Source: Dicaeum eximium | Lineage: Eukaryota; Chordata; Aves; Passeriformes; Dicaeidae | Assembly: GCA_013396995.1 (NCBI GenBank) | Contig: VWZP01004511.1 | Location: 238,150 to 302,149 of the forward strand | Reading direction: 5' to 3' | DNA length: 64,000 bases | Shown here: piece after piece, positions 1-11,000 of the stretch | Position numbering within the stretch: position 1 is the stretch's first letter | How the letters are laid out: the number at the start of each line of letters is the position of its first letter | Position numbers and translations under genes: made by a program | The notes under the pieces: model-generated | Databases searched by the model: none | Seen by the model: the letters and a program-made list of their open reading frames with translations, nothing else | Told to the model about the DNA's origin: nothing

Positions 1-479
1 CCCCCTCACCCCAGAGACCCCTCTGCTCCGCGCCCGCACACGTGCGGCTCGGGTCTTCCTTTTCACTCCCCTCTCGATGCTCTTAATAATTAATTCGCTC
101 ATTTATTCTTCCAGCCGGCGCTTCGCAGCCCCACGACCCCAGTGCACAGGGCCGGGGACCCGGGCCAGCGCAGCCGGGAGGGTCCTGCCGTGGGACCGAG
201 CTCACCGGGGGCTGTGCCCACCCCTCCCCGGCCGCTAGCCCAGCAGGGCTGCGGGCAGGCTGCGGAGCTCCCCTGCCGGCTGCTGTGCTGGGGCTGAGTG
301 GCCGCTCTCCCCTGCCGTCACACCTCGGTGAATCACGGGGTTATTTATTGCGGGGTGTCGGGCAGGCACGGAGCACCTGCGACTCCCAAAAGCACCCGCG
401 AGCTCCCAGCGCCCTTGTGATGCCTTCACAAGCTGTTCTCCCTCAGCTGGCCCCTCACCCCGGCACCTCGGCTGGCCGA
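1..479. other. GC-rich unique sequence with a short AT-rich core
   Basis: No gene is recognised. The stretch is C-rich with scattered CpGs. A compact AT-rich patch at about 76-114 contains TAAT/ATTA words (taataattaattc), unlike its surroundings, and could be a small homeodomain-type regulatory core. It may form the flank of the CpG island that follows. Confidence 0.4.
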
Positions 480-800
480 GCGAAGTCCCCGGGGACCGTG
501 TGTTCCAGGGCTGCCCCTTCCCTTGCTGCCTCCGCCGCCTCCGCGCTCCCGCAAGGAGCGGCCGCGCTCCCTGCCAGGGGCTGGGGCTGCAGCCCGACCC
601 TGCCAAAACCCTCGGCACCCTCCGAGGGTCGCGCAGCCCGTGGCGCTGCCCCTCACCCGCCTTCCGGGCCGGTTGCGGCGCGGATTTCTCGCCAGGATGT
701 TGGAAAGTCCTTCCCGCTCCGCCGCAGCGAGGATGGGAGCGCGTCTCCCCGCTGAGCTACGCCAACCTGTTGCGCAGCGCCCTTCGCTGCACACATGCTC
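480..800. promoter_or_regulatory. CpG island
   Basis: About 35 CpG dinucleotides can be counted in roughly 310 bases of very GC-rich DNA, close to the number expected with no CpG depletion. Such unmethylated-type segments in birds usually mark promoters or first exons. No TATA box, start codon context or recognisable exon can be assigned, so direction is unknown. Open frames on both strands here are compositional and show no domain. Confidence 0.6.
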
Positions 801-1848
801 AGCTCGGCTGCATCACTGCACCATCTAGAGGTTGCGCCTGCCTGCTCGGAGCAGCCCGGCTCCATTTCACCCCCTAAATCACCCCGTTTTCCCCCCAAAA
901 TTGCCGTGCTTTTCTCCCAGATATCCCCGCTTTTGCCCGGAAACGAGCGGGTTTAGCCCGTGGCAGGGCTGCATCCCGCTAGGCAGGAAAAGGGGGCTGG
1001 AGAGCCATCCCTCAGGATAGAAAGCTCAGCTCTCCTCCCAGACTTTCTGCTCCTTCAGAGATGTTGGCTCCTCTGCGTCTGTGTGTGTGTTTTTTTTCCC
1101 GAGTGTCAATTCACATGAAGCCAATTTAGCAGAAGATGTGAATTGAGAACCCAGGGAAGGTCACAGCCCACCTTTGGGGCAGGGAGAGGAGCTGTGGGGT
1201 TTGTCAGGCTGTGCCCTGCTGATCCAGCGTGAGCTGGGCAGGGAGAGGGAGAGACAAGGGGAGATTTGATGGATCAGTAACTGGCAGCCCTCCTTGGAGG
1301 GACGGGGAGCTGGAGCAGAGGGAGAAACCAAGGGAGTGACCCCGTGGATCCAAGGCTGATGTGGAGCAGGAACAGCAAACTTTAGAGGTTGCTGGGGACC
1401 AAAGGTTTGCGTTTCACAAGTCACGGGGCAGTCGATCAGCAGCGGCACAGGGAGTGCTGGGGAGCTGGGCACGCACATGGATCACTGGGTGCCGCTGGCT
1501 TGTGGGACACCAGTGACTGTCACCTGTGCCTCTGCTCAGACACGTTTCTGAGGGACAGGTCCAGGCTCTAGGAATGCAGGGGGAAGGTGTCCTGGCATCA
1601 GGAACCACCTCTGTGCAGCCCAGAGGAGCAGAGCCCTCTGCAGCACCAGCAGCACCCGTGGCCTGGGGAACTGGGGGACACCAGACCCAGGCCACTGCTG
1701 GCCTGGCATCCCAGGGCTGCCTCATCCATCTCTGCCTTCCTCCTCCACCCCACTGCCTTTGAAAGCCCCTCCCAGAGTGCTCCTTGCCCTCTGACAACAC
1801 AGGAAGCTTTGCCGTTCCCTGTACTTCCTTCTCCTGGGTGTTATTGTA
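801..1848. other. Unannotated stretch; short TG/T run
   Basis: No gene or dispersed repeat recognised. A (TG)n run followed by an eight- to nine-T tract lies at about 1079-1098. An inverted repeat at 1106-1146 is listed separately. The rest is mixed-composition unique DNA. Confidence 0.5.
1106..1146. other. Perfect 11-bp inverted repeat, 19-nt loop
   Basis: The arm tcaattcacat at 1106-1116 is exactly complementary to atgtgaattga at 1136-1146. The spacer is AT-rich. It could be a paired binding site or a hairpin; nothing in the sequence decides between these. Confidence 0.55.
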
Positions 1849-2056
1849 GAATCCCAGAATGATCTGGGTTGGAAAGGACCTCAAAGACCATCTCATTCCA
1901 CCCTTACCTGGCAGGGACACCTTCCAGTATTCCAGGGTGCTCCAAGCCCCGTCCAACCTTGCTCTAAACACTTCCAGGGATGGAGCTTCTCTGGACAACC
2001 TGTGCCTCACCACCCTAACAGGGAAGAATTCCATCCTTATATGTATCAGTTTCAGA
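1849..2056 (-). mobile_element. CR1 LINE, 3' fragment
   Basis: Read on the + strand, it begins with the reverse complement of a CR1 3' end (gaatcccagaatgatctggg, then ggaaaggacctcaaagacca) and continues through the segments corresponding to 'gtgctccaagcccc' and 'cacttccagggatgg'. It fades out near 2056, where the copy is 5'-truncated. No coding capacity remains. Confidence 0.93.
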
Positions 2057-2569
2057 TGAGTCACCCATTCTCACCTTATCTTCACCATTCCCAGAAAGCA
2101 GAGCCAGTCTGAGCAACAAGAAACCCTCAGGCTGCAGCTCTGTCTGCAGAGTTATTCCGTGAGACCCTCCAGGCTGGCAGTGCCACCGCCCCTGGAGCTG
2201 CTGCTGGAGGCTCTGGCTTGCCCCGAGCTCTGGTTCCCCGTGCTGGGCTGCTCCGGGTCCCTCGTGCTGGGCTGCTCTAGCGTCACACAGAGGCAGCTGC
2301 TCCGTGGTGCCGGTGGGGCCTTGTCAGAAGAACAAAGCCTGCGAGAGAAGAGCATCCAGCTAAATCTCTGGGAAAGCGAGAAGAAAGGGAAACACGGAGA
2401 GCAAATGAACCTTACAAGAGAATAAATACCCCCTCCCCAACACACACACGCAGCAACCTGGCTGCCGTCTGCTGCAAGGAGTTCAAAGGCTCCTCTGTTC
2501 TCTCTCTCATCAGCTCTGGGCTCCGCAGGAGAAGCAGCAGCTCGGATTTGGGCAGCAAATGCTAATAAC
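2057..2569. other. Unannotated stretch with a (CA)n microrepeat
   Basis: No gene recognised. A short (CA)n run lies near 2439-2452 and a 27-bp near-duplicate around 'gtgctgggctgctc' at about 2238-2278. Otherwise unique sequence. Confidence 0.45.
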
Positions 2570-3090
2570 ACAGATGTTCTGACAATCCGCTTGTTTCTAC
2601 AATTAAAAACAAAAAGATCCTCAAAACCCAAATGTGAGGAAATGAGCACATTAAAGAACTTCTCCTCCGCTCGCCGCCTGCGTCACCGAGGGCTGCAGGT
2701 TTGCGGGGGAAGGAGCTGGGTGGGTGCAGCCCTATCCGGAGCCTCGGTGGGACGGTGTGGGAGCAGCGCATCCCTCGGACCGCGGCGATGCTCCGGCCAC
2801 GGGGTGCGGGCGGCCAGCGCCAGCCGGGATCCACGGAGGAGCCCGAGGGCTCCGATGTTCGCCGCCTGTCTTGCCTGTGGGATGCTCGCTGCCAAATTAT
2901 TGGGAGATTGTTTTTATTACTGTTTTAACTCTTTTTTTAACCTTGTTTTTCTCTTGGCTGCTCTTTCACTCACTCATTAATTTTGGTATTTTTCTCACGG
3001 TATATAACCCCTGTCACGGCTGCCATGGCAACAGGAGGGAATGTGCTCAGCGCTAAAATATCCTCTCAAAAATAACAAAAATAAGACAAC
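2570..3090. promoter_or_regulatory. Candidate noncoding regulatory block, AT-rich with X-box
   Basis: Two AT-rich segments (about 2580-2660 and 2895-3090) flank a CpG-bearing middle. The second has long T runs, a tatataa word at about 3000 and a strong RFX-type X-box. Composition contrasts sharply with the GC-rich surroundings, as conserved noncoding elements often do. Conservation itself was not tested. Confidence 0.4.
3019..3032. promoter_or_regulatory. RFX-type X-box motif
   Basis: gctgccatggcaac matches the palindromic RFX X-box (gttgccatggcaac) at 13 of 14 positions. RFX factors bind such sites in ciliary and immune genes. Occupancy is unknown. Confidence 0.45.
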
Positions 3091-3239
3091 AGAGGCAGCT
3101 TCTGTGGGCTGCTGCAAATGCAGATCTGGCCTGGCTTTGTGGTGACGGAGGATGAAAGATCCTGCAAGCCGGGGAAGCCCCTGAGCCCTGGTCCTCCCCC
3201 AGCGCTCGGGCCACCCCACACCCCAGGGCACGTGGCTGG

Positions 3240-3445
3240 GAGCTTCTCCTGGGATGGACATTGGGGCTCAGCATCTCCAATCTCCTCATCCAGCCCTGAA
3301 AGCTCTTCCCCATCCTCAGGACCACTGTCCCTTGTCCCTCAGGCCACATGAGCTCCACCATTGCCACACTGGAAGCGCTTCCTGGGATGGACATTGGGAC
3401 TGAGCATCACAGAAGGCTCCTCCCCTTCCTCAGGGAGCACCATTC
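3240..3445. repeat. Imperfect direct duplication, period about 133 bp
   Basis: cctgggatggacattggg, then a 'cagcatc' or 'gagcatc' word and a cctcagg segment, occurs at about 3249 and again at about 3382. The copies are diverged and joined by unique DNA, so this is an old local duplication. Confidence 0.5.
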
Positions 3446-3453
3446 CCTAGATA

Positions 3454-3699
3454 ATGAAGAGGAAAGGTGGGTCTAGGCTCCAAAAAGGTGGTGAGGGTAT
3501 TGCTCAGGGGGGGCTGCTGGTGTCTTATGGGTTTCCATCCACACGTGGATCCCTGGGACAAGTCCCACCTGGTGATGTGATGTCCCCAGACTCAGGAGCT
3601 GCAGCCAGCGTTGGTGGCAGAGCCAGCAGGGCTGTCACCCAGACCTGTTGTCTCTGTGTGACAGGATCACTGGGCTGGGGGAGAGAGGCACTTGTGTTG
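3454..3699. other. Unannotated spacer
   Basis: No gene recognised. An open frame here shows no domain and runs in a different frame from the LINE fossil that follows. Confidence 0.4.
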
Positions 3700-4015
3700 A
3701 TAGAGCACACTCGGATCTCTCCGAGGCATTTGACTTCCTTCCACCTGACATTTTGATTAAAACTTGCATTAGAAGGAATTAACAGGGCACAGATGAGATG
3801 GATTCAAACTGCTTCCCTGGCAGATCTCTGAGGGGGCTGCTAATGGGGAGAGAGCAGAAAGGAGCATTATTCCCACCTCCCTCCCAAGGGGCCCTGCGCT
3901 TTGTCCGCTGCTATGAAACATTTTTATCAATGATGGAGATGAAGAGATGAAATCTGTGCTGGGAAAGCTGGAAAATGACACCCAGAGCAATGAGACAGAA
4001 AGGGAAGAGGATGTT
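3700..4015 (+). pseudogene. Old CR1/L2-type LINE reverse-transcriptase fossil
   Basis: From 3714 the + strand reads DLSEAFDFLPPDILI, close to the RT motif A region of CR1-like LINEs (DLSKAFDTVPHDIL in the family). About 200 bases on, from about 3916, comes a NIFIND-type segment. Near 3968-3982 is LENDT, where an intact element would have FADDT, the catalytic motif C. The two parts are separated by indels and stops, and the second catalytic Asp is lost. The copy is far more decayed than the truncated 3'-end CR1s elsewhere in the window, so it is much older. The CR1 versus L2 assignment is tentative. Confidence 0.6.
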
Positions 4016-5272
4016 TTCACCTGGTTAAATGGTCACGGGGTATTTGACTGCAGATATCTGGAATATATCTGGGGCTGAAGTTTGGATTTGAAGCCCTCAG
4101 GCTGGATCTTGGAAAGCAGTGACTCTGGACGTGCCCATACAGGCTGAGGAGAGGAACCCTGGCTTTTAACCAGCAACCAAGGGAGCTTTAAGTTTAAGCC
4201 CTCCCAGGAATATCTGCCACGTCCAGCGATGCAGATTTGTCTGTGAAAGAGTAATTAGGGATCATTGTGTACTGCTGTGTGGGGGCTGAAAATCAGTGAA
4301 TAGCGCCCTGCTGGAACTCTTTGTCTGGCACCCACACTCGGGGATGTCAGGGGAACACCAGGAGAGCTGGAAGGAGCACCACAGACCCGATCACAGGCTG
4401 GAAAAGCCAGGCCTGGGGGTGTGATGCTGCCAAACTCTGTTATCAGGTGATCTGAGAACCTGGCCTGTGTCCTCCCACATGGAAAACAGAGCGGGGAACC
4501 CTTAAATCCCACAGAAAGGAGTAACAACAGTAGGGCTGGAGCTGAAGACAGGCAGATCCAGCCTTGGATTGGAATCCAGCATCCAAGTGGTGAAAGCATT
4601 TGAAGGCTGGAGGAGCTTTTCTCAGAGAGATGATGGGCTCACAGCACTGCTGCAGCTTTTGTCACCAGATTAGATCTCACTTTAAAAAAGAAACCATTTA
4701 ATCCTGGGAGCAGCTCTGAGGCCGAGGCCAGGACCAGGACGGGCTGGGGTGAGTGACTTCCCTAGCCCGATCCTCCACCTCATCCCTTCCCTCCACAGCC
4801 CGTTGGGAACAGAATGTCTGCAGTGCCCTGCAATTATTCAAGCACTGATTAATCAATCCCCTGCTCCAGGGTTCAGGAAGGTTTCTCCAATCCCCACCCA
4901 TCCTCTGCGGCACCAGAAATCTCCTCAAAAAGAAGCAGCAGAGCCCCAGAATGAAACCCTGCTGGCTGATTGAGCTCTGGTGCTCAGTGCCTGAGCTGAT
5001 CCTGGGATTCAGACTGGAGAGGAGCTTTCCTGGCACTCCCGGGCTGTTGGAAACCCGTGGGATGCTCCAACAGCTTCCCCAGGTTGGGAGTCACCCCAAG
5101 GGGCAGTTCCTGCTGTTCCCAGCACCGTGCCCATGCCAGTGCTCTGGGCTGCGGTGGTCTCCCTCCCATCCCCTGCCTGGGGCACTCTCGTTATTCCCAA
5201 AATACTCAAATTCCTGCTCCTGGGTATAAGAAAGGAGTGAGTGGGTCTGTACATGAGGTGTGGGTTGCAGAC
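4016..5272. other. Unannotated stretch
   Basis: No gene or clear repeat recognised. It holds mixed-composition unique DNA with a few AT-richer patches (about 4035-4075 and 4676-4703). Part of the first kilobase could be further eroded LINE sequence, but this cannot be shown by eye. Confidence 0.35.
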
Positions 5273-5330
5273 TCATGGAATCACAGCATGGTTTGAGACG
5301 GAAGTGGCCTTAAAACTCATCCCAATCCAA
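5273..5330 (-). mobile_element. CR1 LINE, very short 3' remnant
   Basis: tcatggaatcacagcatggt and the following 'ggccttaaaactcatcccaatcc' segment are the reverse complement of the last 55-60 bases of a CR1. The rest of the element is missing or beyond recognition. Confidence 0.75.
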
Positions 5331-6040
5331 AACCGGGATGTCATCCACTAAATCACATCATTCAGGTCCCCTTGGCCGTCCCCATCCCGGGCTCCCCATG
5401 ACCTGGCAGGAGCAGGTTTGGGAGCAGGCGCCCTGGCCAGGACTCTGGTGGTTCCTGTCCTGCTGCTGGAGCTGCTGAGGGTCTGGCAGAGCTGGGGAGC
5501 GGCTGGAGAGCAGCAGGAAGGGGGAAGCTCTCCGGAAGCGCAGCCTTGCGAGGAATGAGCCGAGTTTCTCACGTCGTTACCGCTCTCTGAGCTGGCCTGC
5601 CTCCTCCGGGGATCTGCTATTCATTCCTCCTCCAAAGGAGAATTACACCCATTTCCTGCTTTTGTTAGGGTCCAACGTCTCCTGCCTGAAATCCCACCTC
5701 CAGCTGCTGCTGGGCCATGTCCAGCCCTGGAGACAAGCGAGCAGGCACCAGGGAAGGGAGGTTTCCACATCCTCCCAACAGGAGCCGTGACTTCCCTCCA
5801 CAGGATCCTGCGGCGCAAGGGAGCAGGAGGAGACTCAGGGAGAGGAGACCGGAGCAGACCTGCCCTGCCCGTGACTGGCACGGGGACGGGAGGCACAGAA
5901 ACCTCTGCTCAGGCTGGCACTTGCCCGTGGAGTCTGGGCTGGGCAGGAGAGGAGCTGCTCCGGGCATGGAGAAAGGGAGAGGCTCATCCCTCATCCCTGG
6001 CAAGGAGGGACTTGGGACCCATGGCCAGCCGAGTTCTGTA
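5331..6040. other. Unannotated stretch
   Basis: No gene recognised. The sequence is GC-rich with scattered CpGs (about 5520-5600 and 5800-5890). Open frames on both strands have no domain. Confidence 0.35.
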
Positions 6041-6345
6041 GGGTTTGGGGACAGATGGGGACCATGGGAGTGTCCTGGGTGAGAACAGCAGGTCAGGGAC
6101 TGTGGTGGGGACAGCCAGACTGTGCATGTGGACAGCAGAGGGGGAGAGCTCAGGCAGCGTGGAGATGGCAGGAGATGGCAGGGACAGACTGGGGCAGGGT
6201 TTGTGCATGGGGACAGCAGAGGAGACAAGGGGGACAGGGAGCCAAGGTGCCACGAGCACCAGCGGGGCAGGAGCAGCTCCATGTGGGCATGGAGGGCAGG
6301 AGCAGGCAGGCCTGGCACTGGGATGGGGGAGAGCAGGGCAGCACG
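6041..6345. repeat. Degenerate G-rich repeats
   Basis: Words such as ggggacagcaga and tgtgcatgnggacagcagag recur; the latter occurs at 6121 and about 6202, an 81-base spacing. The array is too diverged to define a unit but has a low-complexity purine-rich character. Confidence 0.4.
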
Positions 6346-7204
6346 GGCTGGGAATGGCGATGCGCTGAGGGCAGGCTCTGGGGGGAGGTCACTGTCCCTC
6401 TGGAGCTGGCACGTGGCAGGAGCACGGGGCCAGCGGGGGGCTGGGCTGGGAAGTGTGGCAGCAGCACCTGAGCGACCTTTGCAGGGCTGGGGCTGTGTTT
6501 GCTGCGAGGGGGGGATGCTGCCCCTTTATCTCCTCTCTGTGTTTGCTCTGCAATATCCTGGAGCCAGCACTTCTCAGGGCAAAATCCAGAGGCCCTGGGG
6601 TGAGGATCGAAGGGGAATGCAGGGCTAAACAAGAGGCAGACAAGCTGGGATCCGCGGGAAAGGCCAGCCAAGACCAGATACAGCCCGACCCAAGGGAGAG
6701 AATGAGTCTGAGAGGGATGACTGGAGGTGTGGAGTGGGGGATCGTGGTGAGGATCTCCTCTTGGTTGGGGCACAGTGGCAGTGCTGACCCTGGGATGCAG
6801 TGGGTGGAATACTGGGTGTGGGACATCACTCCCAGCTGTGCCCAGGTGCCAGGGGGTGGCACAGAGCTCACAGCACATCTTGCTTCCCCCTGTGCCTGAG
6901 CATCACCGCCCCAGGCTGGCATCCAGCGTGGACCTTCACTGCTGTGGAGGGACAAAGTCCATCTGTCCCCAGAGACAGAAGCTTTGCTGGGTGCCACGCA
7001 GGCCAGTGCGCCCTGCCCAGAGCGGGAAGGCTGTGGAAGCCTTGGGAAGGGTGACAGGGCTGAGCGGGAAGGGGGTGAGGCAGCTTTGGGGAAGGATCCT
7101 GAGGAACTGGGGGCAAGCAGGGAGAGCAGACTTTGCCCATCCTGGTAAACAAACAGCATGGTAAACAAAGCAATCCCTGACTGCACCATCCCTAACAGAC
7201 ACAA
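6346..7204. other. Unannotated GC-rich stretch
   Basis: No gene recognised. It holds several G runs that could form quadruplexes (about 6425-6450 and 6508-6516) and no recognisable repeat. Confidence 0.35.
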
Positions 7205-7315
7205 CCTGCAGGGTCCTGCACTTTTGTGTATTTATTTTAGGACAAAAGCATTAACGAGAAATTATCAAACAACAAATAATCTCCTTGCACGCCGGCTTGC
7301 CAAGCGTTCTCTGCT
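7205..7315. promoter_or_regulatory. Candidate AT-rich noncoding element
   Basis: An AT-rich island (gtgtatttattttagg, gagaaattatcaaacaacaa) sits in GC-rich DNA. It contains a GATA-like ttatca and FOX/SOX-like aaacaacaa words. Proposed as regulatory on composition and motifs only. Confidence 0.35.
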
Positions 7316-10229
7316 CCCCGGGGCAGGCTAGCAGCTACAGCCTGTGCTGCTGAGTGACACATCACATGCCCAATCTGCCTGTCCCCAGGCCCACTGCAAG
7401 GTTGGCCCCTCCACATCCACCCTTTAATCAGACCAGCCTGGCTGGGTTTCTCCAGAGGGGCAGTTTTTCCTCAGGCTCATTTTCTGCACTGGCTCTTTTT
7501 CCTTTTTCCCTTGCAAAAGGGCGCTGTGGGTCCTGGGGACTGGAGGATTTGAGCAGCCCCTTGCAGTGCAGGGTGTGCTTTGAACACCTCCAGCATCTCC
7601 ACATAATCTTCTGTCCCGTCCCTTTGTTGGTTGCCTTTCATGGCACACAATTCCCAGCGAGGAGCCGAGTGGAATGAGTCAGAACAGCTCGGTGTTGGTG
7701 GGCTCTGCACGAGGGGCAGCTCCCAGCCTGGAGGGTGGCTCCTGTGGCCGAAGTGCCCAGCCCAGAGCACCTCCAGGCCACTGCCCAGTGCTCCCCAGCA
7801 GCCCGGTGTCCCCAGGAGCCGCGGCTCAGCAGCGATTGCTGGCGCTCACAAACAGCCTTGTTTCATCTCCAGAGGAAACTCTTCAAAGCCACCCGAGCAC
7901 TTTGATTTCGGAAAGGTTTCCATTCCTGTGAAGATAAGAAAAGCTCCCTTGGCACGGTGCAAGGGCCCCCAGGAGGACCTGCAGCCCACATGCCTGGGAG
8001 CCTGGCAGCCATGGGCTGAGAGAGCTGAGCAGGCAAACGAGTCCATGGCCACCAGCAGCAGCACTGGTGGCCTGGCACAGGACAGGAGCTGGCCCTGCTG
8101 CCACAGGACTGGGCTCTGCCCTCTGCCAGGGTCAGGGATGCGGTGGGGTGACCTGGAGAGAGGCTGCCTGAGATCTGGGGAATGGGGTGGGCACCTCCAG
8201 GCACTCGGGACAGGGAGGTGTCTCCTTCCAGCATTCCTGGCACAGCCTCTTGCAGGGACGATGGGTTGGTGGCTGGGATGCTGCTCCCAGCTCTGGGCTC
8301 TGCTGCCCAGGGGCTTGGTTTGAAACAGCTGGAATGTGTCTGGATGTGGGAGCAAGGAATTGAGGAAGCACCAGAGGAATGAACTGGGAGCAGGGAATTT
8401 TGGGCCTAAGAGCCATGCAGGGGCTGGAGAGGGTATGGAGCAGGCTCTTGGGACGGTCTGGGAATGGTGGGGACAGTTTCACAATGGGGGTGGATGTTCT
8501 TCCTGTCACCCCTCCTGTGGCCAGAGCCTGGCCCTGACCCTCCAACCTCGTCCTGTCTCAGAGTCATCAAGGCTTCAACCACAAAAGAGACTTTGAGCTG
8601 CAGGATGTGGAGGTCAAGAAGCAGAAGCCCTTTTGGTGTCTGGGTCTTCTCCACAGCAAGGAGTAAAATGAATGAGATTATTTGGAGGGGAGGTTTGGAT
8701 GATGAGATCCCATTGTTATGGGATAACAAGATCCCTGAGCCACCTCAGCTTGAGGTCCCTGGCAAAACTGCCATGACCTGGCCCAACAGCCTTCAGGAAA
8801 TCACAACTGAGCGTGGAGATGGCACGGGGGGGTCACAGGGAGCTGCACCCTTCGGGAGGAGCTGCAGGAAAGTGAACCCATGGTGTCCCTGCCCAGCAAA
8901 TCCCACTGGGCTGTGCCCAACGTGGAGCCAAGGTGGGAAGTACCACCAGGGTTAGGGAGGGCTGTGCCAGGCACACTAACGACGGGGCAGAGGAGCAGAG
9001 GAAGGAAAATCACTGGAGAATATTGGCTGGCTCATAGCGAGGCCTTTGGAGTCAGTTTGGTCACAATTTTGCTCACAAAATGAAACCTCTTGGCCTGATT
9101 GCAGCAGCACGGCTGGGACCTGGAGTGGGCTGAGAGCACATCCAAGGGCGCTGTGGAGTGGGCAGGGAGCTGCTCAGCCCCTCTGGAGTGTGAGGAAGGT
9201 GAAGGGGCAGCGCTGGTGTCACCAGGGTGCTCGGTGACAGGAGGTGGGGCACAGCCAGCACCAGACTGCAGAAATCCAGGGCAGAAGGAGACCTGGGCCC
9301 CCTTCCTGCCTCCCTGTCCCATGCAGCCCACGCTGGGCTGCTCCAGGCGGCAGCTCTTGGCCCTTGTAGGACCCCCACAGTGTCACCTTACAGAGATGTG
9401 GGATGGGGCAGCTGCAGAAAGCCAAGGAGGGATGGGGAGGACACAGCAATTGTATCCCCAATGCTGCTGTGACACCACCACTGCTGTGACACCAGCCTGT
9501 CAGCCCTGCAGGGACAGCAGCACCACATCCACTGGTGCTGCTCAGGGTGTCCATCACCTCCTGTCCCTCCTGGGGATGCAGGTGCCCCGCTGAGGACCAA
9601 GAGGCTCCTGAGTGGTTTTAAGTGGGTGAAGGGGCAGTCCCAAGCTAGGAACTTCCCACTCCTCTTCCCTGCCCTACTTTTGCTCTGTGTGACCCCACAC
9701 CTGCCCTGGGAGGCACCAGACAGGCCCAGCTCAGAGCAGGGGCGCTGAAATCAGGGACTCTGTTGGATTTGAGGATGACATTGGTGGAGCAGGAGAGGGC
9801 AGGGTTAGCAGGAATGATCTGGAGACATGCTGGGACTGATGGAAGGAGCACGGCAGAGCCTGGGAGACCTGTCCTACTTTTCCAACGGCGAAGAGCCAGG
9901 GCGGGGGTCCCTCCTGATTTCCCTTGTCAGGCCCCTGGGCCGATGCTGAGGGAGCTGCAGTGGGCTCTCCCAGCCCACAGTCCCGGAGGTGCCCGGTGCC
10001 AAAGCTCCAGAGGAAGGTGCACGAATGCCCGGGGCACCAGGCAGGCAGAGGAGGCCCTGGAGGGAGCGCCTGCTCTCCTTTCTGCCGAGAACAGCCTGGG
10101 GCAGAAACACTCCCCTGTGCCCGGTGCCTGCCCGGCCCCTACTCCAAACACAGGGAGCTCAAAAGGACTGGGCACACAAAGAGCAGCACCCCGAGCATCA
10201 GGATGATCCCGAGGGTGCTTTTCAGGGAG
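7316..10229. other. Long unannotated stretch
   Basis: No gene, CR1 or array recognised in nearly 3 kb. Small structures: a 7-bp inverted repeat at 8713-8729 (ttgttat / ataacaa, 3-nt loop) and a 17-bp direct duplication at 9464-9497 (ctgctgtgacaccacca). A slightly AT-richer patch lies at 9000-9090. Open frames up to about 230 codons carry no domain. Confidence 0.4.
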
Positions 10230-10320
10230 CTTTGTCACCAAAAATATTACAGAAAAGTCTTTCTCAGCTGTTTTTTTTTTCGTGGTTTTTTCCAGCCTGA
10301 GTCAGGTATTTAAAACCCTG
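10230..10320. promoter_or_regulatory. Candidate AT-rich element with T run and AP-1 word
   Basis: It contains aaaaatattacagaaaag, a long T run at about 10270-10281 and cctgagtcagg (AP-1 core TGAGTCA) at about 10296. Weak evidence; composition differs from the flanks. Confidence 0.28.
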
Positions 10321-10625
10321 TGGACCTTTCCGTGCTACTCCACCTCTTTAGGAAAGTGGGAAGGGAGGAAGCCATACAGAGGATCCCATAATTGAGTTTT
10401 GGTTTGCAATCCTATTGTTAGCAGGGCAAAATTAAACCCCAGAGCAGCAGCAGGGGGAGGCAGCACCCCCAGCCCTGCAGGGACACCCCAGTGCCTCAGG
10501 AGACTGCCAGGGCCTTGGGCACTGGAGGGTTGGGTTTCATTTCCTTCTCTTTCAGCCAGGTTTTCTAAGGCAATGAGGTGATTTTAGCTCCTGGCTGATG
10601 TCACTGGTGTGAGGGAGCTGATCCC
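10321..10625. other. Unannotated spacer
   Basis: Unique sequence with no gene recognised, between an AT-rich patch and the CR1 pair. Confidence 0.4.
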
Positions 10626-10720
10626 AGAATCAGAGAATTGTTTAGGTCTAACAGTTAACCCCACACCACCGAGTTCACCATGAAATCCTGGCCCCGGGTG
10701 CCACATCTGCACATTTTTTA
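10626..10720 (-). mobile_element. CR1 LINE fragment, older subfamily
   Basis: The + strand shows the reverse complement of a CR1 end of a different subfamily (agaatcagagaattgtttag, 'cagttaaccccacaccaccga', 'gtgccacatctgcacattttt'). It is cut off exactly where the next CR1 begins. Confidence 0.75.
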
Positions 10721-10857
10721 GAACCATGGAGTCACAGAATTATTTGGGTTGGAAGGGATCTTAAACACCACCTCATTCCAACCCTTTTGGCTGACACCTC
10801 CTCCTAGACTTGGTTGCTCCAAGCCCCTCCCAGCCTGGCTTTGAACACTTCCAGGGA
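10721..10857 (-). mobile_element. CR1 LINE 3' fragment adjoining or inserted into an older CR1
   Basis: ggagtcacagaattatttgg and 'ttggaagggatcttaaacacc' give the 3' end in reverse complement. 'gttgctccaagcccctccc' and 'cacttccaggga' follow before truncation near 10857. Its position directly against another CR1 in the same orientation suggests insertion at or into the older copy. Confidence 0.88.
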
Positions 10858-11000
10858 CCCACTTCAATCTGAGGCATCCCCAGACGGGTGGCTGGATATG
10901 GGAAGGTGCAAAAGGTGCCCTGAAGGGGGAAAAGACACACCAGGAGCAAACAACAACCTCTGGCAGTATCTTCCTGGCACTGCAGGTCCCCTGAGCTGCT

